This document shows, piece after piece, positions 17,398 to 25,914 of a stretch of 64,000 nucleotides of DNA (its first letter is position 1; every line of letters starts with the position of its first letter). The notes below the pieces were generated by a model. That model was not told the origin of the DNA, searched no databases, and worked only from the letters and a program-made list of their open reading frames with translations. This DNA is from Noviherbaspirillum sp. L7-7A (GTDB taxonomy: Bacteria; Pseudomonadota; Gammaproteobacteria; Burkholderiales; Burkholderiaceae_D). The translations under genes were made by a program, and so were the position numbers. Location: contig NZ_JAHQRJ010000001.1 in assembly GCF_019052805.1 (NCBI RefSeq), forward strand, positions 2,232,001 to 2,296,000, written 5' to 3'.

Positions 17398-18884
17398 GAT
17401 GCGGATTTCGATGAAGAAGAGGATTGTTCGGCGGCCAGGCCGGCGGCATCGGCGTCGAAGCCGCCGCCCAGCGCCCGGACCAGGTTCACGCGCAGGTCGG
17501 CGCGGCGCGCCTGGTTTTCCAGCTCGACCTTGCGCTGCACGATCAGCGCCAGTTCGCTGGCCAGCACTGGCAGCATGTTGGTGGTACCGACCCGCTCGCG
17601 CTCGCGCGCCAGGCGCAGCGCATTGCTGGCGGCCTGGGTGGCAGCACGCTGATGGCCGCCCTGCGCCTCGGCTGCGCGCAGCGACTGCACCTGGTCAGCC
17701 ACGTCGCGCAGCGCATCCACCAGCGTCTGGTTGTAGCTGGCAACGGCATTGTCATAGCCGGCAACTCGTCCCTTGAGCTGCGCCCGCAGGCGGCCGCCTT
17801 CGAACACCGGCAGGCGGATCGCCGGGCCGATGCCGACGATGCGGCTGCCGGCTTCGAGCAGGCGGTCCAGCGACAGCGTGGAAAAGCCGGCAAAGGCGGT
17901 CAGGTTCACGTTCGGATAGAACTGCGCCTTGGCGCTGGCGATCTCGCCCTGCGCCGCCTCGACCCGCCAGCGGCTGGCCACGATATCCGGGCGCCGGCCC
18001 AACAGGCCCAGCGGGAGCTGGTCGGGCAAGGCCGTTGCCGACTCGGGCGGCAGCGGCGGCGCGGCAATCGCCAGGCCGCGGTCCGGCCCCTTGCCCATCA
18101 GCGCTGCCAGCTGGTTGCGGGTCAGCGCCATCGCCTCCTGCCACTGCACGATCTCGGCGCGCAAGCCTTCCAGCTGCTGGCGCGTCTGTTCGCTCTCGCT
18201 TTCGGTGTCCAGGCCGGCCTTGAAGCGCAGCGCCGTCAGGCGGCCGAGCTTTTCACGGGCCACCAGCTGCTGCCTGGTCAGTTCCAGCTGCGCATTCTGG
18301 CGCGCCAGCTGCAGCCAGGCACGGCTGATGGCGGCCGTCAGCGTCAGGCGCGCGCTGTACTGCTCGGCGTCGACCGCCCTGCCCTGCGCCAGCGCGGCGC
18401 GGAGTTCAGCGTCGTGCCGGCCCCAGAAGTCGAGTTCATGGGAAAAATTCAGTGCGAGTTGGGTGTCGGCCTTGTATTCGCCGGCCAGCGGCGGCGGAAT
18501 CAGGCCGGTTTCGGTATAGCGCTGGTAAGTGCTGCTGAGGCCGGCGCCCACGGTGGGCAGGCGGTTGGCGCGGCTCAAGTCGACAGCCGCCTGCGCCGAG
18601 GCCAGGCGCGCCGCCGTGACCTGCAGGCCGGGATTGTCAGTCAGCGCTTCTTCCACCAGGGCGCGCAGTGGAGCGCCGCCAAGCTGGGCCACCCAGTCCA
18701 TGGTCGGCCAGGCGCCGCCCTGGGCCGGCAGGCTGGCGCCGGCGGGAAGCTCGGACGGCGTCTGCAACTGCCTGCTGCTTTCGATGCCATTGAAGCTAGC
18801 GCAGGAAGACAGCAGCAGCGCGCCGGCCACAGCGGCGGCCCCGGCCTTGATCCTGCCGGATCGCATTGGCGTAAATCTCGTCAT
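17394..18884 (-). CDS. Outer-membrane efflux lipoprotein, NodT family
   Basis: TolC-like outer membrane factor of 496 residues. It has a lipoprotein signal peptide ending in LLLSSC near residue 28, so the mature protein is probably lipid-anchored. Two repeated outer membrane efflux domains follow, each with long coiled-coil helices (for example ELTRQQLVAREKLGRLTALR near 200) and the end typical of NodT proteins. It is the first gene of the operon with the HlyD and EmrB-like genes, an order common in Burkholderiales. No local regulator gene was found next to it. Confidence 0.92.
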   Translation of the reverse strand: MTRFTPMRSGRIKAGAAAVAGALLLSSCASFNGIESSRQLQTPSELPAGASLPAQGGAWPTMDWVAQLGGAPLRALVEEALTDNPGLQVTAARLASAQAAVDLSRANRLPTVGAGLSSTYQRYTETGLIPPPLAGEYKADTQLALNFSHELDFWGRHDAELRAALAQGRAVDAEQYSARLTLTAAISRAWLQLARQNAQLELTRQQLVAREKLGRLTALRFKAGLDTESESEQTRQQLEGLRAEIVQWQEAMALTRNQLAALMGKGPDRGLAIAAPPLPPESATALPDQLPLGLLGRRPDIVASRWRVEAAQGEIASAKAQFYPNVNLTAFAGFSTLSLDRLLEAGSRIVGIGPAIRLPVFEGGRLRAQLKGRVAGYDNAVASYNQTLVDALRDVADQVQSLRAAEAQGGHQRAATQAASNALRLARERERVGTTNMLPVLASELALIVQRKVELENQARRADLRVNLVRALGGGFDADAAGLAAEQSSSSSKSAS

Positions 18885-19219
18885 GCTGTACTCGTGGAAA
18901 TATTCGGATAGGAACCGGATAACCCGGCACGATTCGCCAGGAAATGCCAGCTGGATGTTCCAATGTCGGCTTTAATTGACTAGGCAGTAATATAGCCGAA
19001 ACATGGAAACCGGAACCGCGAAACAATACTTTGCCGCACGTAGGGCGTCAACGCGGCAAAGCAATGGTACGACGCTGTTACAGGCAGAAGTGTACGTTAG
19101 GATGCCAGCCGGATAAATGCTGCGGCAAGCAACGCATTATTGTCTTGAGAGAAACAATACGGATGAGCGTAGTTGAGGTGCCCTGACTGCAATGGCGCAG
19201 AGTAGCCCCAGGCAGAGTG
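18885..19219. other. Intergenic region upstream of the efflux operon, no gene seen
   Basis: This stretch contains the leftward promoter of the efflux operon but no reading frame worth calling. An AT-rich segment at about 18970-19000 (TTTAATTGACTAGGCAGTAA and following bases) is the likely promoter area. I found no clear palindromic operator. Confidence 0.35.
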
Positions 19220-19223
19220 AAAG

Positions 19224-19260
19224 ACCTCCGGCAAATGCGTACGGTAGCAATGCCGGAGGC
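19224..19260 (-). terminator. Probable terminator of the small outer-membrane protein gene
   Basis: A nine-base-pair stem (CCTCCGGCA at 19225-19233 pairing with TGCCGGAGG at 19251-19259) lies 16 bases after the stop of the leftward gene. The tail on the minus strand is TCTTTC, which is a weak T tract, so termination may be partial. Confidence 0.5.
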
Positions 19261-19275
19261 CGTTTTCAGGGGCTA

Positions 19276-19944
19276 TCAGAAGCGATAGGTGACACCGGCC
19301 CTGATAACCGGGTAGACGCGGAAATTATCGACCTTGTCGCTGAGGCTGGCGCGCTCGACGCTGACGTCCTCAGCCAATTGTGCGCACATCGGCTGCGGCA
19401 GAGTGCATCCGCTGGTGGCAAGCGCCACGCGCGGCCTGCCCTGCAGCATCGCGCCAACGTCCAGCGCAACGCCCCAACCCCTTTCCGCCTGAGGCGCCTT
19501 GCCCCAGCCGACGCCGAGGTAGGGCGCCAGGTTCCGGAAATCAATGCGACCATCCAGCCGTCCGGCTTCCGACGCGCTGTAACGACGGTTATTGATCACA
19601 TAGCTGCCGCTGGCATTGGGCAGGCCGGCCGCATCGATCCGGTTGCCATTGAACATCAGGCCACCGGTCAGGCGGAAGCCACGGTCAGTCGGGTAGAAGT
19701 CCAGCAGCATGTCGACGGTGCGCAGCTTGAGCTGAAAATCGTAGTCGACGGAGCGGGTGCGTTCGGACTTGTCGTGGTCAAGCAAGCTGGCGCCGAGGCG
19801 CAGACTCAGCCTGTCGTTCAGCGGCGTGGCGACATGGAGCGCGAATCCGGTGGTACCGGCTGACACCGAGAGGTCGCGTTCCATTGCGAATCCGGTAACC
19901 GGCAGGGTAGCAACAACAGTCAAGGACAAAATAAACTTATACAT
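19276..19944 (-). CDS. Small outer-membrane beta-barrel protein
   Basis: A 222-residue protein with a signal peptide at residues 1-20 (YKFILSLTVVATLPVTGFA). Its amphipathic strands and the C-terminal end PVIRAGVTYRF, finishing in phenylalanine, are typical of outer-membrane barrels with about eight strands. The sequence GFRLTGGLMFNGNRID is the kind of strand-turn-strand seen in OmpW/OprG and related proteins, but I cannot assign a named family. The ATG at 19944 is preferred over one ten codons upstream because the signal peptide starts there. Single gene; a terminator follows. Confidence 0.8.
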   Translation of the reverse strand: MYKFILSLTVVATLPVTGFAMERDLSVSAGTTGFALHVATPLNDRLSLRLGASLLDHDKSERTRSVDYDFQLKLRTVDMLLDFYPTDRGFRLTGGLMFNGNRIDAAGLPNASGSYVINNRRYSASEAGRLDGRIDFRNLAPYLGVGWGKAPQAERGWGVALDVGAMLQGRPRVALATSGCTLPQPMCAQLAEDVSVERASLSDKVDNFRVYPVIRAGVTYRF

Positions 19945-20121
19945 TTGTGACAATTTCCAGGAAGATAAGAGCAAGAAGTCAGCTTTTAATTACATCCGCT
20001 ATTATAAAAGTGATTTCCTAGAAGCAATGTAAATGTGACGCAGAGAAACTTTTCGTTGTTTTTACACGGCAATTTATTTCTTCATGGATACAAGTTGCCT
20101 GAGCTGCGCTATGATGCCCCT

Positions 20122-20184
20122 GTCTCCTCCTTCCTGTAAGGGAACGGGTTAGCCCGCGGCCGCAAGGCAACGCGGGCTTTTTTT
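20122..20184 (+). ncRNA. Candidate small RNA with an anti-Shine-Dalgarno-like CU-rich stretch
   Basis: A strong terminator (GCCCGCG at 20152-20158 pairing with CGCGGGC at 20171-20177, followed by seven T) stands on the plus strand, where no plus-strand gene precedes it for thousands of bases. A TATGAT at 20110-20115 is a good -10 box that would start a transcript near 20122; the -35 is weak. The transcript would be about 63 nt and contain CTCCTCCTTCC at 20125-20135, complementary to ribosome binding sites, then a small TTCC/GGAA hairpin. I did not find a reading frame in it. This is an inference from sequence signals only. Confidence 0.45.
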
Positions 20185-20263
20185 ATTGTTGGCTGTTTCA
20201 CCAAAATGAGGCAGAATGCGCGGGCTTCATACAAAAAAATCCATTGCCTGAAGGTGAGGAGAC

Positions 20264-20297
20264 AAAAAAAGCCCGCGTCCAACGACGCGGGCTTTTT
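20264..20297. terminator. Bidirectional rho-independent terminator
   Basis: The arms GCCCGCGTC (20271-20279) and GACGCGGGC (20284-20292) form a perfect stem with seven A before it and five T after it. It can therefore stop transcription in both directions. On the minus strand it ends the acidic-protein gene, whose stop is 36 bases away. Confidence 0.88.
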
Positions 20298-20332
20298 CCT
20301 TTCCATCCGGCCTGCTGTGCGGGAACGGCCTG

Positions 20333-20719
20333 CTACCTTCCGGCGTCGACGTCGTCGTCTCCGGGATCGATCGCTTCCACGTCTTCCACCTGGTCGGTAT
20401 CGATGTCATTGCCATCGGCCTCGGTGCTGTCGCGCGATGCCGCCGCCCGCTCTCCGGTGCCGCCCGAATCGGAATCGCTGTCGAGGTTGGCATCGCCGAC
20501 GTCAGGACCGGCGGTGCCACCGGCCATCGACGCATCCGGATCGGACGTGGTGCCCATTTCCATGTCCAGGCCAACATCGCGTGAAAGGCCCGGCCCCTGC
20601 ATGTCGCTGCCGCTATCGGAAATATCGCTGGGACCGAGCGCGTCGGTGCCGTGGCCCCGTCCCAGGCTGCGATCCGGGCCGCTGGTGAGATAGTCCGGGT
20701 CCAGGGTGCTGTCTGCCAT
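20333..20719 (-). CDS. Acidic low-complexity protein of unknown function
   Basis: A 128-residue protein dominated by Asp, Ser, Gly and Glu, with almost no aromatic residues and very few lysines. It is predicted to be disordered. The N-terminus (ADSTLDPDYLTSGPDRSLGR then GHGTDALGPSD) is more structured in composition than the rest and from memory resembles small acidic proteins found across Oxalobacteraceae and Burkholderiaceae. A good ribosome binding site (AGGAG) precedes the ATG and a terminator follows, which supports a real gene. No function can be assigned. Confidence 0.72.
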   Translation of the reverse strand: MADSTLDPDYLTSGPDRSLGRGHGTDALGPSDISDSGSDMQGPGLSRDVGLDMEMGTTSDPDASMAGGTAGPDVGDANLDSDSDSGGTGERAAASRDSTEADGNDIDTDQVEDVEAIDPGDDDVDAGR

Positions 20720-20952
20720 GATCTGCTCCTTTATTCATCGATTGATAAATTTAGATAGGCATGGCCTGGAACAGTTCGGCATGCAGGCCAGTGCGGCCTT
20801 GCGTGGAATCATTCAAAGGGCGGTCACCGACTCGTATTTGCGAACAATCAAGCGATGAAAAAAATCGGCGTACTGCCGATGCAAACAAGTTCGATAAGTG
20901 ATACCTTCGACGGACCGTTTGCATTTTAATCAGACTATCCGGACAGGATCTG

Positions 20953-21936
20953 ATGAAGAAAGCGCCGCTCTACAGCAGCTCACGCCGCAGTCCTCCCAGA
21001 CAGCCTGCGTCGCCCTCCGATGGCGAGCCGGCCAGGGAAGGCAGCCACAAGCCTGCTACGCCCTCCCCCGCCGCCGCTGCCAGTCCAGCGCCTTCTCCCA
21101 CAACGTCAGTCCACAGCAAGCCGCGCCGCATGCATCGCCTGCGCAGCGTGCTGGCGCGCCACGAACGACTGCTGCTGGTACTGGGCTCGGCGCTGCTGAC
21201 CCTGGCGCTGATGATCGCCTGGACCGCCAGCCGGCCGGTGCCGCGCGAACTGAAACAGGAAGACATCGACGCCGCGGTGCTGCACACCATGCAGGAAAAG
21301 GTGATGCCATCGGCCGAAGCGCGCGCCTTCCGCGCTATCCATCCATCGGTGGTGCGCATACGCCAGCTTGGCCATGTCGACGGCAAGGAAGGCGACGTGG
21401 TCAAGGGCGTGGGCACCGGCGTGGTGATCCTGGACAAGGGCGTGATCCTGACCAACCTGCATGTGGTGGCCGGCGCCGAGCGGGTGCAGATCACCTTTGC
21501 CGACGGCAGCGTCTCGGAAGCCGGTGTGATGAATGTGCAGCCCGAGAACGACCTTGCGGTGCTGCAGGCCAAGACCATCCCCGATGACCTGGTGGCCGCC
21601 ACCCTGCGCCCCAGCCGCGACCTGGCGATGGGCGACCATGTGATTGCCGTCGGCTTCCCGTTCGGCATCGGCCCGTCGGTATCGGCCGGCATCGTGTCCG
21701 GCCTGAAGCGGGAGTACCGCTCGCCGGAAGGCAACAAGATCCTGTCCAACCTGATCCAGTTCGACGCCGCCGCCAATCCCGGCAATTCCGGCGGACCGCT
21801 GGTGACGATGGACGGCGAGGTGGTTGGCATCGTGACCGCCATCCTCAACCCTGGCGACCAGGGTGTATTCATCGGCATCGGCTTCGCGGTCCCGATCGAA
21901 AACGCGGCGGCGGCAGTCGGCATGTCGCCCTTCTGA
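20953..21936 (+). CDS. Membrane-anchored S1C serine protease without a PDZ domain
   Basis: Trypsin-like protease of the HtrA/DegP group, 327 residues. Residues 1-55 are a Ser/Pro-rich cytoplasmic tail, and one transmembrane helix lies near 66-86 (LVLGSALLTLALMIAWTAS). The protease domain is therefore periplasmic. The catalytic triad is visible: His in ILTNLHVVAGAE near 171, Asp in ENDLAVLQ near 203 and Ser in NPGNSGGPLV near 280. DegP and DegS have PDZ domains after the protease; here the chain ends soon after the protease fold, so substrate sensing must differ. It lies 19 bases before the moxR gene and may be co-transcribed with it. Confidence 0.9.
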   Translation: MKKAPLYSSSRRSPPRQPASPSDGEPAREGSHKPATPSPAAAASPAPSPTTSVHSKPRRMHRLRSVLARHERLLLVLGSALLTLALMIAWTASRPVPRELKQEDIDAAVLHTMQEKVMPSAEARAFRAIHPSVVRIRQLGHVDGKEGDVVKGVGTGVVILDKGVILTNLHVVAGAERVQITFADGSVSEAGVMNVQPENDLAVLQAKTIPDDLVAATLRPSRDLAMGDHVIAVGFPFGIGPSVSAGIVSGLKREYRSPEGNKILSNLIQFDAAANPGNSGGPLVTMDGEVVGIVTAILNPGDQGVFIGIGFAVPIENAAAAVGMSPF

Positions 21937-21955
21937 ACGCAAACGGAACAATCCC

Positions 21956-22972
21956 ATGATAGAACGTCAGACCGGCGGCACCGATGTATCGCGGCAGATG
22001 GAGCAGGTGCTCTATGAAGTCAAGAAAGTGGTGGTGGGGCAGGACCATTTCCTGGAGCGGGTGCTGGTGGCCATCCTGGCACAGGGCCATCTGCTGGTGG
22101 AAGGCGTGCCTGGCCTGGCCAAGACGCTGACCGTGAAGACCCTGGCGCGCACCCTGCGCGGCAATTTCAAGCGCATCCAGTTCACGCCCGACCTGGTGCC
22201 GGCCGACCTGGTGGGCACCCGCATCTACAACCAGAAGACCGGCGAATTCTCCACCTCCTTCGGCCCGGTGTTTACCCACCTGCTGCTGGCCGACGAGATC
22301 AACCGCGCGCCGGCCAAGGTGCAGAGCGCGCTGCTGGAGGTCATGCAGGAGTACCAGGTCACCATCGCCGGCGAAACCCACAAGGTGCCGCAGCCCTTCC
22401 TGGTGATGGCGACCCAGAATCCGATCGAGACCGAAGGCACCTATCCGCTGCCGGAAGCCCAGGTCGACCGCTTCATGATGAAGATCCTGGTCGGCTATCC
22501 GACCGAGGAAGAGGAATTCGTCATCGCCAACCGGGTCACCGGCCCGGCGCCCTCTGTGGCGGCGGTGACCAGCATGGAGCACCTGGCCGAGCTGCAGCGC
22601 CAATGCCGCAACGGCTATGTCGACCCGTCGCTGATCCAGTATGCGGTGCGGCTGGTGGCCGCCACCCGCGAACCCGAAAAGCTGGGCGTGCGCGACGTGG
22701 CGCCCTACCTGACCTACGGCGCCAGCCCGCGCGCCACCATCGGCCTGGTGGAGTGCGCAAGAGCCTTGGCCTTCCTGCGCGGCCGCAACTACGCGCTGCC
22801 GGAAGACATGGTCGACATCGCGCCCGACGTGCTGCGGCACCGGCTGTCGCTGTCCTACCAGGCGCTGTCGGAAGGCATCAACAGCGACGTGCTGATCCAG
22901 CGCATCATGAAGCACCTGCCGGCGCCGGAACGCGCGCTCGAAGCCCATGTCCGCTACGACAACAACGCCTGA
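21956..22972 (+). CDS. MoxR-family AAA+ ATPase
   Basis: Chaperone-like AAA+ ATPase of 338 residues that usually works with VWA-domain proteins in assembling or activating other complexes. Walker A is GVPGLAKT near residue 47, Walker B is LLLADEINRAP near 108, and sensor 1 is FLVMATQNPIE near 143. The ATG at 21956 is chosen because the upstream in-frame extension overlaps the protease gene and lacks homology. The end overlaps the DUF58 start by 26 bases. Gene order moxR-DUF58-vwa is a widespread conserved module. Confidence 0.94.
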   Translation: MIERQTGGTDVSRQMEQVLYEVKKVVVGQDHFLERVLVAILAQGHLLVEGVPGLAKTLTVKTLARTLRGNFKRIQFTPDLVPADLVGTRIYNQKTGEFSTSFGPVFTHLLLADEINRAPAKVQSALLEVMQEYQVTIAGETHKVPQPFLVMATQNPIETEGTYPLPEAQVDRFMMKILVGYPTEEEEFVIANRVTGPAPSVAAVTSMEHLAELQRQCRNGYVDPSLIQYAVRLVAATREPEKLGVRDVAPYLTYGASPRATIGLVECARALAFLRGRNYALPEDMVDIAPDVLRHRLSLSYQALSEGINSDVLIQRIMKHLPAPERALEAHVRYDNNA

Positions 22973-23909
22973 AGCGCTGCTGCAGCGGCTGGAATGGACC
23001 GTGCTGCGACGGCTGGACGGCCTGCTGCACGGTGACTACCGCACCCTGTTCCGCGGCCACGGCGTGGACCTCGCCGACCTGCGGGAATACCAGCACAGCG
23101 ACGATGTGCGCCATATCGACTGGAACGTCACCGCCCGGCTGCAGACGCCGCATGTGCGGGTCTATAACGAGGAGCGCGAGACCAGCGCCTGGTTCCTGCT
23201 GGACCTGACCTCCTCGCTCGACTTCGGCTCCGGCGCCATCAAGAAAGGCGCGATTGCCACCGAACTGGTGGGCGTGCTGGCGCGCATGCTGTCGCGGCAT
23301 GGCAACCGGGTAGGCGCCGTGCTTTACAGCGGCAAGGTCGAGGCGGTGATCCCGGCCGGCAGTGGGCGCCGCCATGTGCTGCACATCCTGCACCGCATGC
23401 TGGCGCTGGCGGAACAGACCCGCCAGCCGGCACGGCGCGCCGCATCGGCGCCGCCGGCGGAAACCCGGCTGCAGGATTTGCTGCAGTCCGCCGGCCATGC
23501 CATCGCCCGGCGCTCGCTGCTGTTCGTAATATCGGACTTCATCAGCGCGCCCGGCTGGGAAAAGCCGCTGGCCCAGCTGTCGCAGCGGCATGAGGTGCTG
23601 GCGGTGCGGCTCTACGATCCGCTGGAGCAGGACCTGCCCGACCTGGGTTTCCTGATGATGCAGGACGCCGAAAGCGGTGAGCAGCTGTTCGTCGACACCC
23701 ACGACCGCGGCTTTCGCAAGCGTTTCGCCGCGCTGGCCGAAGCCCGCGAGAATGCGCTGCGCACTGCCTTTGCGCATGCCGGCGTCGACGTGCTGGAATT
23801 GTCCACCGAAGACCATCTGATGGACGCGGTGCTGCGCTTCGCCGACCTGCGCCGCCGCCGCAGCAGCCTCTCGGCCGGCGGCGTGCTGCCCAAACATCTG
23901 GAGCATTAA
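22947..23909 (+). CDS. DUF58 domain protein (MoxR partner)
   Basis: A 320-residue protein with the DUF58 signature DVRHIDWNVTAR near residue 51, followed by a von Willebrand A-like fold (FLLDLTSSLDFGSG near 82). Proteins of this type pair with MoxR ATPases; their biochemical role is not settled. The start lies 26 bases inside moxR and the stop abuts the next ATG directly (TAAATG), so translation is coupled in both directions. Confidence 0.9.
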   Translation: MSATTTTPEALLQRLEWTVLRRLDGLLHGDYRTLFRGHGVDLADLREYQHSDDVRHIDWNVTARLQTPHVRVYNEERETSAWFLLDLTSSLDFGSGAIKKGAIATELVGVLARMLSRHGNRVGAVLYSGKVEAVIPAGSGRRHVLHILHRMLALAEQTRQPARRAASAPPAETRLQDLLQSAGHAIARRSLLFVISDFISAPGWEKPLAQLSQRHEVLAVRLYDPLEQDLPDLGFLMMQDAESGEQLFVDTHDRGFRKRFAALAEARENALRTAFAHAGVDVLELSTEDHLMDAVLRFADLRRRRSSLSAGGVLPKHLEH

Positions 23910-24968
23910 ATGACTTTTCTGTGGCCAGAAATGCTGTTCCTGCTGCTGCTCGTGCCGCTGCTGCTGGGCCTGTACTTCTGGCTGCTGCGGCGCAGGAAGC
24001 GCATGGCGGTGCGCTACGCCAGCCTGGCCATGGTCAGGGAGGCGATGGGGCCGGCGCAGCGCATGCGGCGCCACATACCGCCGCTGCTGTTTTTGCTGTC
24101 CCTCATCCTGATGCTGCTGGCCGTGGCCCGTCCGGCGGCGGTGGTGACGCTGCCGTCGATGAACGAGACCGTGATCCTGGCCATCGACGTCTCGGGCAGC
24201 ATGCGCGCCAATGACGTGCAGCCCAATCGACTCGCCGCCGCGCAGGCGGCGGCGCGCGCCTTCATCGAGGACCAGCCGCAGACCACCCGCATCGGCGTGG
24301 TGTCCTTTGCCGGCACCGCCTCGCTGGTGCAGGCGCCCACCCGGGTCAAGGAAGACCTGCTGGCAGCAATCGACCGCTTCCAGCTGCAGCGCGGCACCGC
24401 GGTTGGCAGCGGCATCCTGGTGTCGCTCAAGGCGCTGATTCCGGAAGTCGAATTCGACCTGCAGTCGGACAATCCGCGCCCGGCCAAGCGCGAAGGCGGC
24501 GCCCGCTCGCTGGACAAGCAGGTGGCGCAAGCTCAGGCGCCGGCGCAGGAATTCAAGCCGGTGGCGCCCGGCTCCTATTCGTCGGCGGTGATCATCCTGC
24601 TCACCGACGGCCAGACCACCACCGGCCCCGACCCGCTGGAATCGGCCAAGATGGCGGCCGAGCGCGGCGTGCGCATCTTCACGGTGGGCGTGGGCACGGT
24701 CAATGGCGAGATCCTGGGCGAGGAAGGCTGGTCGATGCGGGTGCGACTCGACGAGGATGCGCTGAAGGACATTGCCAAGACCACCCATGCCCAGTACTTC
24801 TATGCCGGCAATGCCACCGACCTGACCAACATTTACAAGTCGCTCAACTCGCGGCTGGTGATGGAAAAGAAATCGACCGAGATCACGGCGCTGTTCTCGG
24901 CGGTGGCGGCCTTCCTGGCGCTGCTGGCAGCCGGGCTGTCGATGCTGTGGTTTAACCGGATACTGTAG
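23910..24968 (+). CDS. BatA-like membrane protein with a VWA domain
   Basis: Inner-membrane protein of 352 residues. Two N-terminal hydrophobic segments (near 5-24 and 55-73) flank a basic loop, then a von Willebrand A domain begins with the metal-ion site DVSGSMRAND near residue 93. A C-terminal helix near 328-348 (ALFSAVAAFLALLAAGLSML) returns to the membrane. This layout is that of BatA/aerotolerance proteins. In most genomes BatB, a TPR protein and BatD follow; here the operon stops and a convergent LysR gene begins 42 bases on. Confidence 0.9.
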   Translation: MTFLWPEMLFLLLLVPLLLGLYFWLLRRRKRMAVRYASLAMVREAMGPAQRMRRHIPPLLFLLSLILMLLAVARPAAVVTLPSMNETVILAIDVSGSMRANDVQPNRLAAAQAAARAFIEDQPQTTRIGVVSFAGTASLVQAPTRVKEDLLAAIDRFQLQRGTAVGSGILVSLKALIPEVEFDLQSDNPRPAKREGGARSLDKQVAQAQAPAQEFKPVAPGSYSSAVIILLTDGQTTTGPDPLESAKMAAERGVRIFTVGVGTVNGEILGEEGWSMRVRLDEDALKDIAKTTHAQYFYAGNATDLTNIYKSLNSRLVMEKKSTEITALFSAVAAFLALLAAGLSMLWFNRIL

Positions 24969-25009
24969 CGCGCCGGCGCCGCGACTGACGTGGCCAGAAC
25001 AAACCCCTT

Positions 25010-25912
25010 TTAACCCTCCTCGAACAGCGCCTGCCTGAGCGCTTCGGCAAAAGTCAGCGCCGCCACCGGCAGCGCACGGCCGGCACGCGCCACCAGCTGC
25101 AGGCGGCTTCCGGCCAGCGCCGCATCGCTCAGGGGCCGGCTCACCAGCTCCCCCAGCGCGCAGTCGCGCCGGGTGCCGGCTTCGAACTGGAAGCACAGCG
25201 CATCGCCATGGCGGGCGAATGCCTTGATGGTTTCCACCGAACTGGACTGGACCACCACGCGCAGCTTCAACCTTGACCTCGCGATATGGGTGTCGAGCAG
25301 CCGGCGGCTGCCGAAAGAGATATCTCCCAGCGCAACCGGATACGCCTGGCAGTCGGCCAGGCGCAGGCTGCGGTGCGACGCCAATGGATGGCCGGGTCGC
25401 ATCATCACATGCAGCGGCTGCGCCATGTCGGCAAGCAGCTTGACCTGCGGCGGCGGCGGCGGGTCATGCGCCACCACCAGCTCGACTTCATCCTGCATCA
25501 GCGCCGCCATCAGGCTCTGGGTGCCGCCCACCTGCAAATGAAACTGCACGCCGGGATGCCTGGCCTGCCAGCCGGCGACGATGCGCGGAACGATGTCGGT
25601 GCCGACCGACTCCGCGCAGCCCAGCCGCACCTCGCCGCGCATCAGGCCGCGCAGTTGCTCGACCTGGCTGGTGGCCGATTCCAGCTCGGACAGGCTGCGC
25701 CGCACGAAGGACAGCATCACCTCGCCGGCGGCGGTCAGGCGCACGCCGCGCGGCAGCCGCTCGAACAGCGGCGTTCCCAGGTCTTCCTCGGCTTCCAGTA
25801 TCTTGCGGTTGAGCGCGGTGGACGCCACATGCAGCACCTCGGCCGCCTTGCGGATCGAGCCGGCGCGGGCGACCGCGTCGAGATACACATACAGCCGCGG
25901 CGGATGCAGCAT
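25010..25912 (-). CDS. LysR-family transcriptional regulator of the ABC-Rieske operon
   Basis: A 300-residue regulator with an N-terminal HTH (AGSIRKAAEVLHVASTALNR near 16-35) and an effector-binding domain from about residue 90 (VRLGCAESVGTDIVPRIV). Its start lies 2 bases beyond the stop of the permease gene on the same strand, so it appears to be the last gene of the operon running left from 29716. LysR regulators usually sit upstream and divergent; placing it at the end of the operon suggests that its level rises with operon expression. Confidence 0.92.
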   Translation of the reverse strand: MLHPPRLYVYLDAVARAGSIRKAAEVLHVASTALNRKILEAEEDLGTPLFERLPRGVRLTAAGEVMLSFVRRSLSELESATSQVEQLRGLMRGEVRLGCAESVGTDIVPRIVAGWQARHPGVQFHLQVGGTQSLMAALMQDEVELVVAHDPPPPPQVKLLADMAQPLHVMMRPGHPLASHRSLRLADCQAYPVALGDISFGSRRLLDTHIARSRLKLRVVVQSSSVETIKAFARHGDALCFQFEAGTRRDCALGELVSRPLSDAALAGSRLQLVARAGRALPVAALTFAEALRQALFEEG

Positions 25913-25914
25913 CC

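Noticed and set aside
22905-25196. 763-residue frame opposite DUF58 and VWA genes
   Set aside because: Antisense shadow; rich in Gln, His and Arg as expected for such artefacts.
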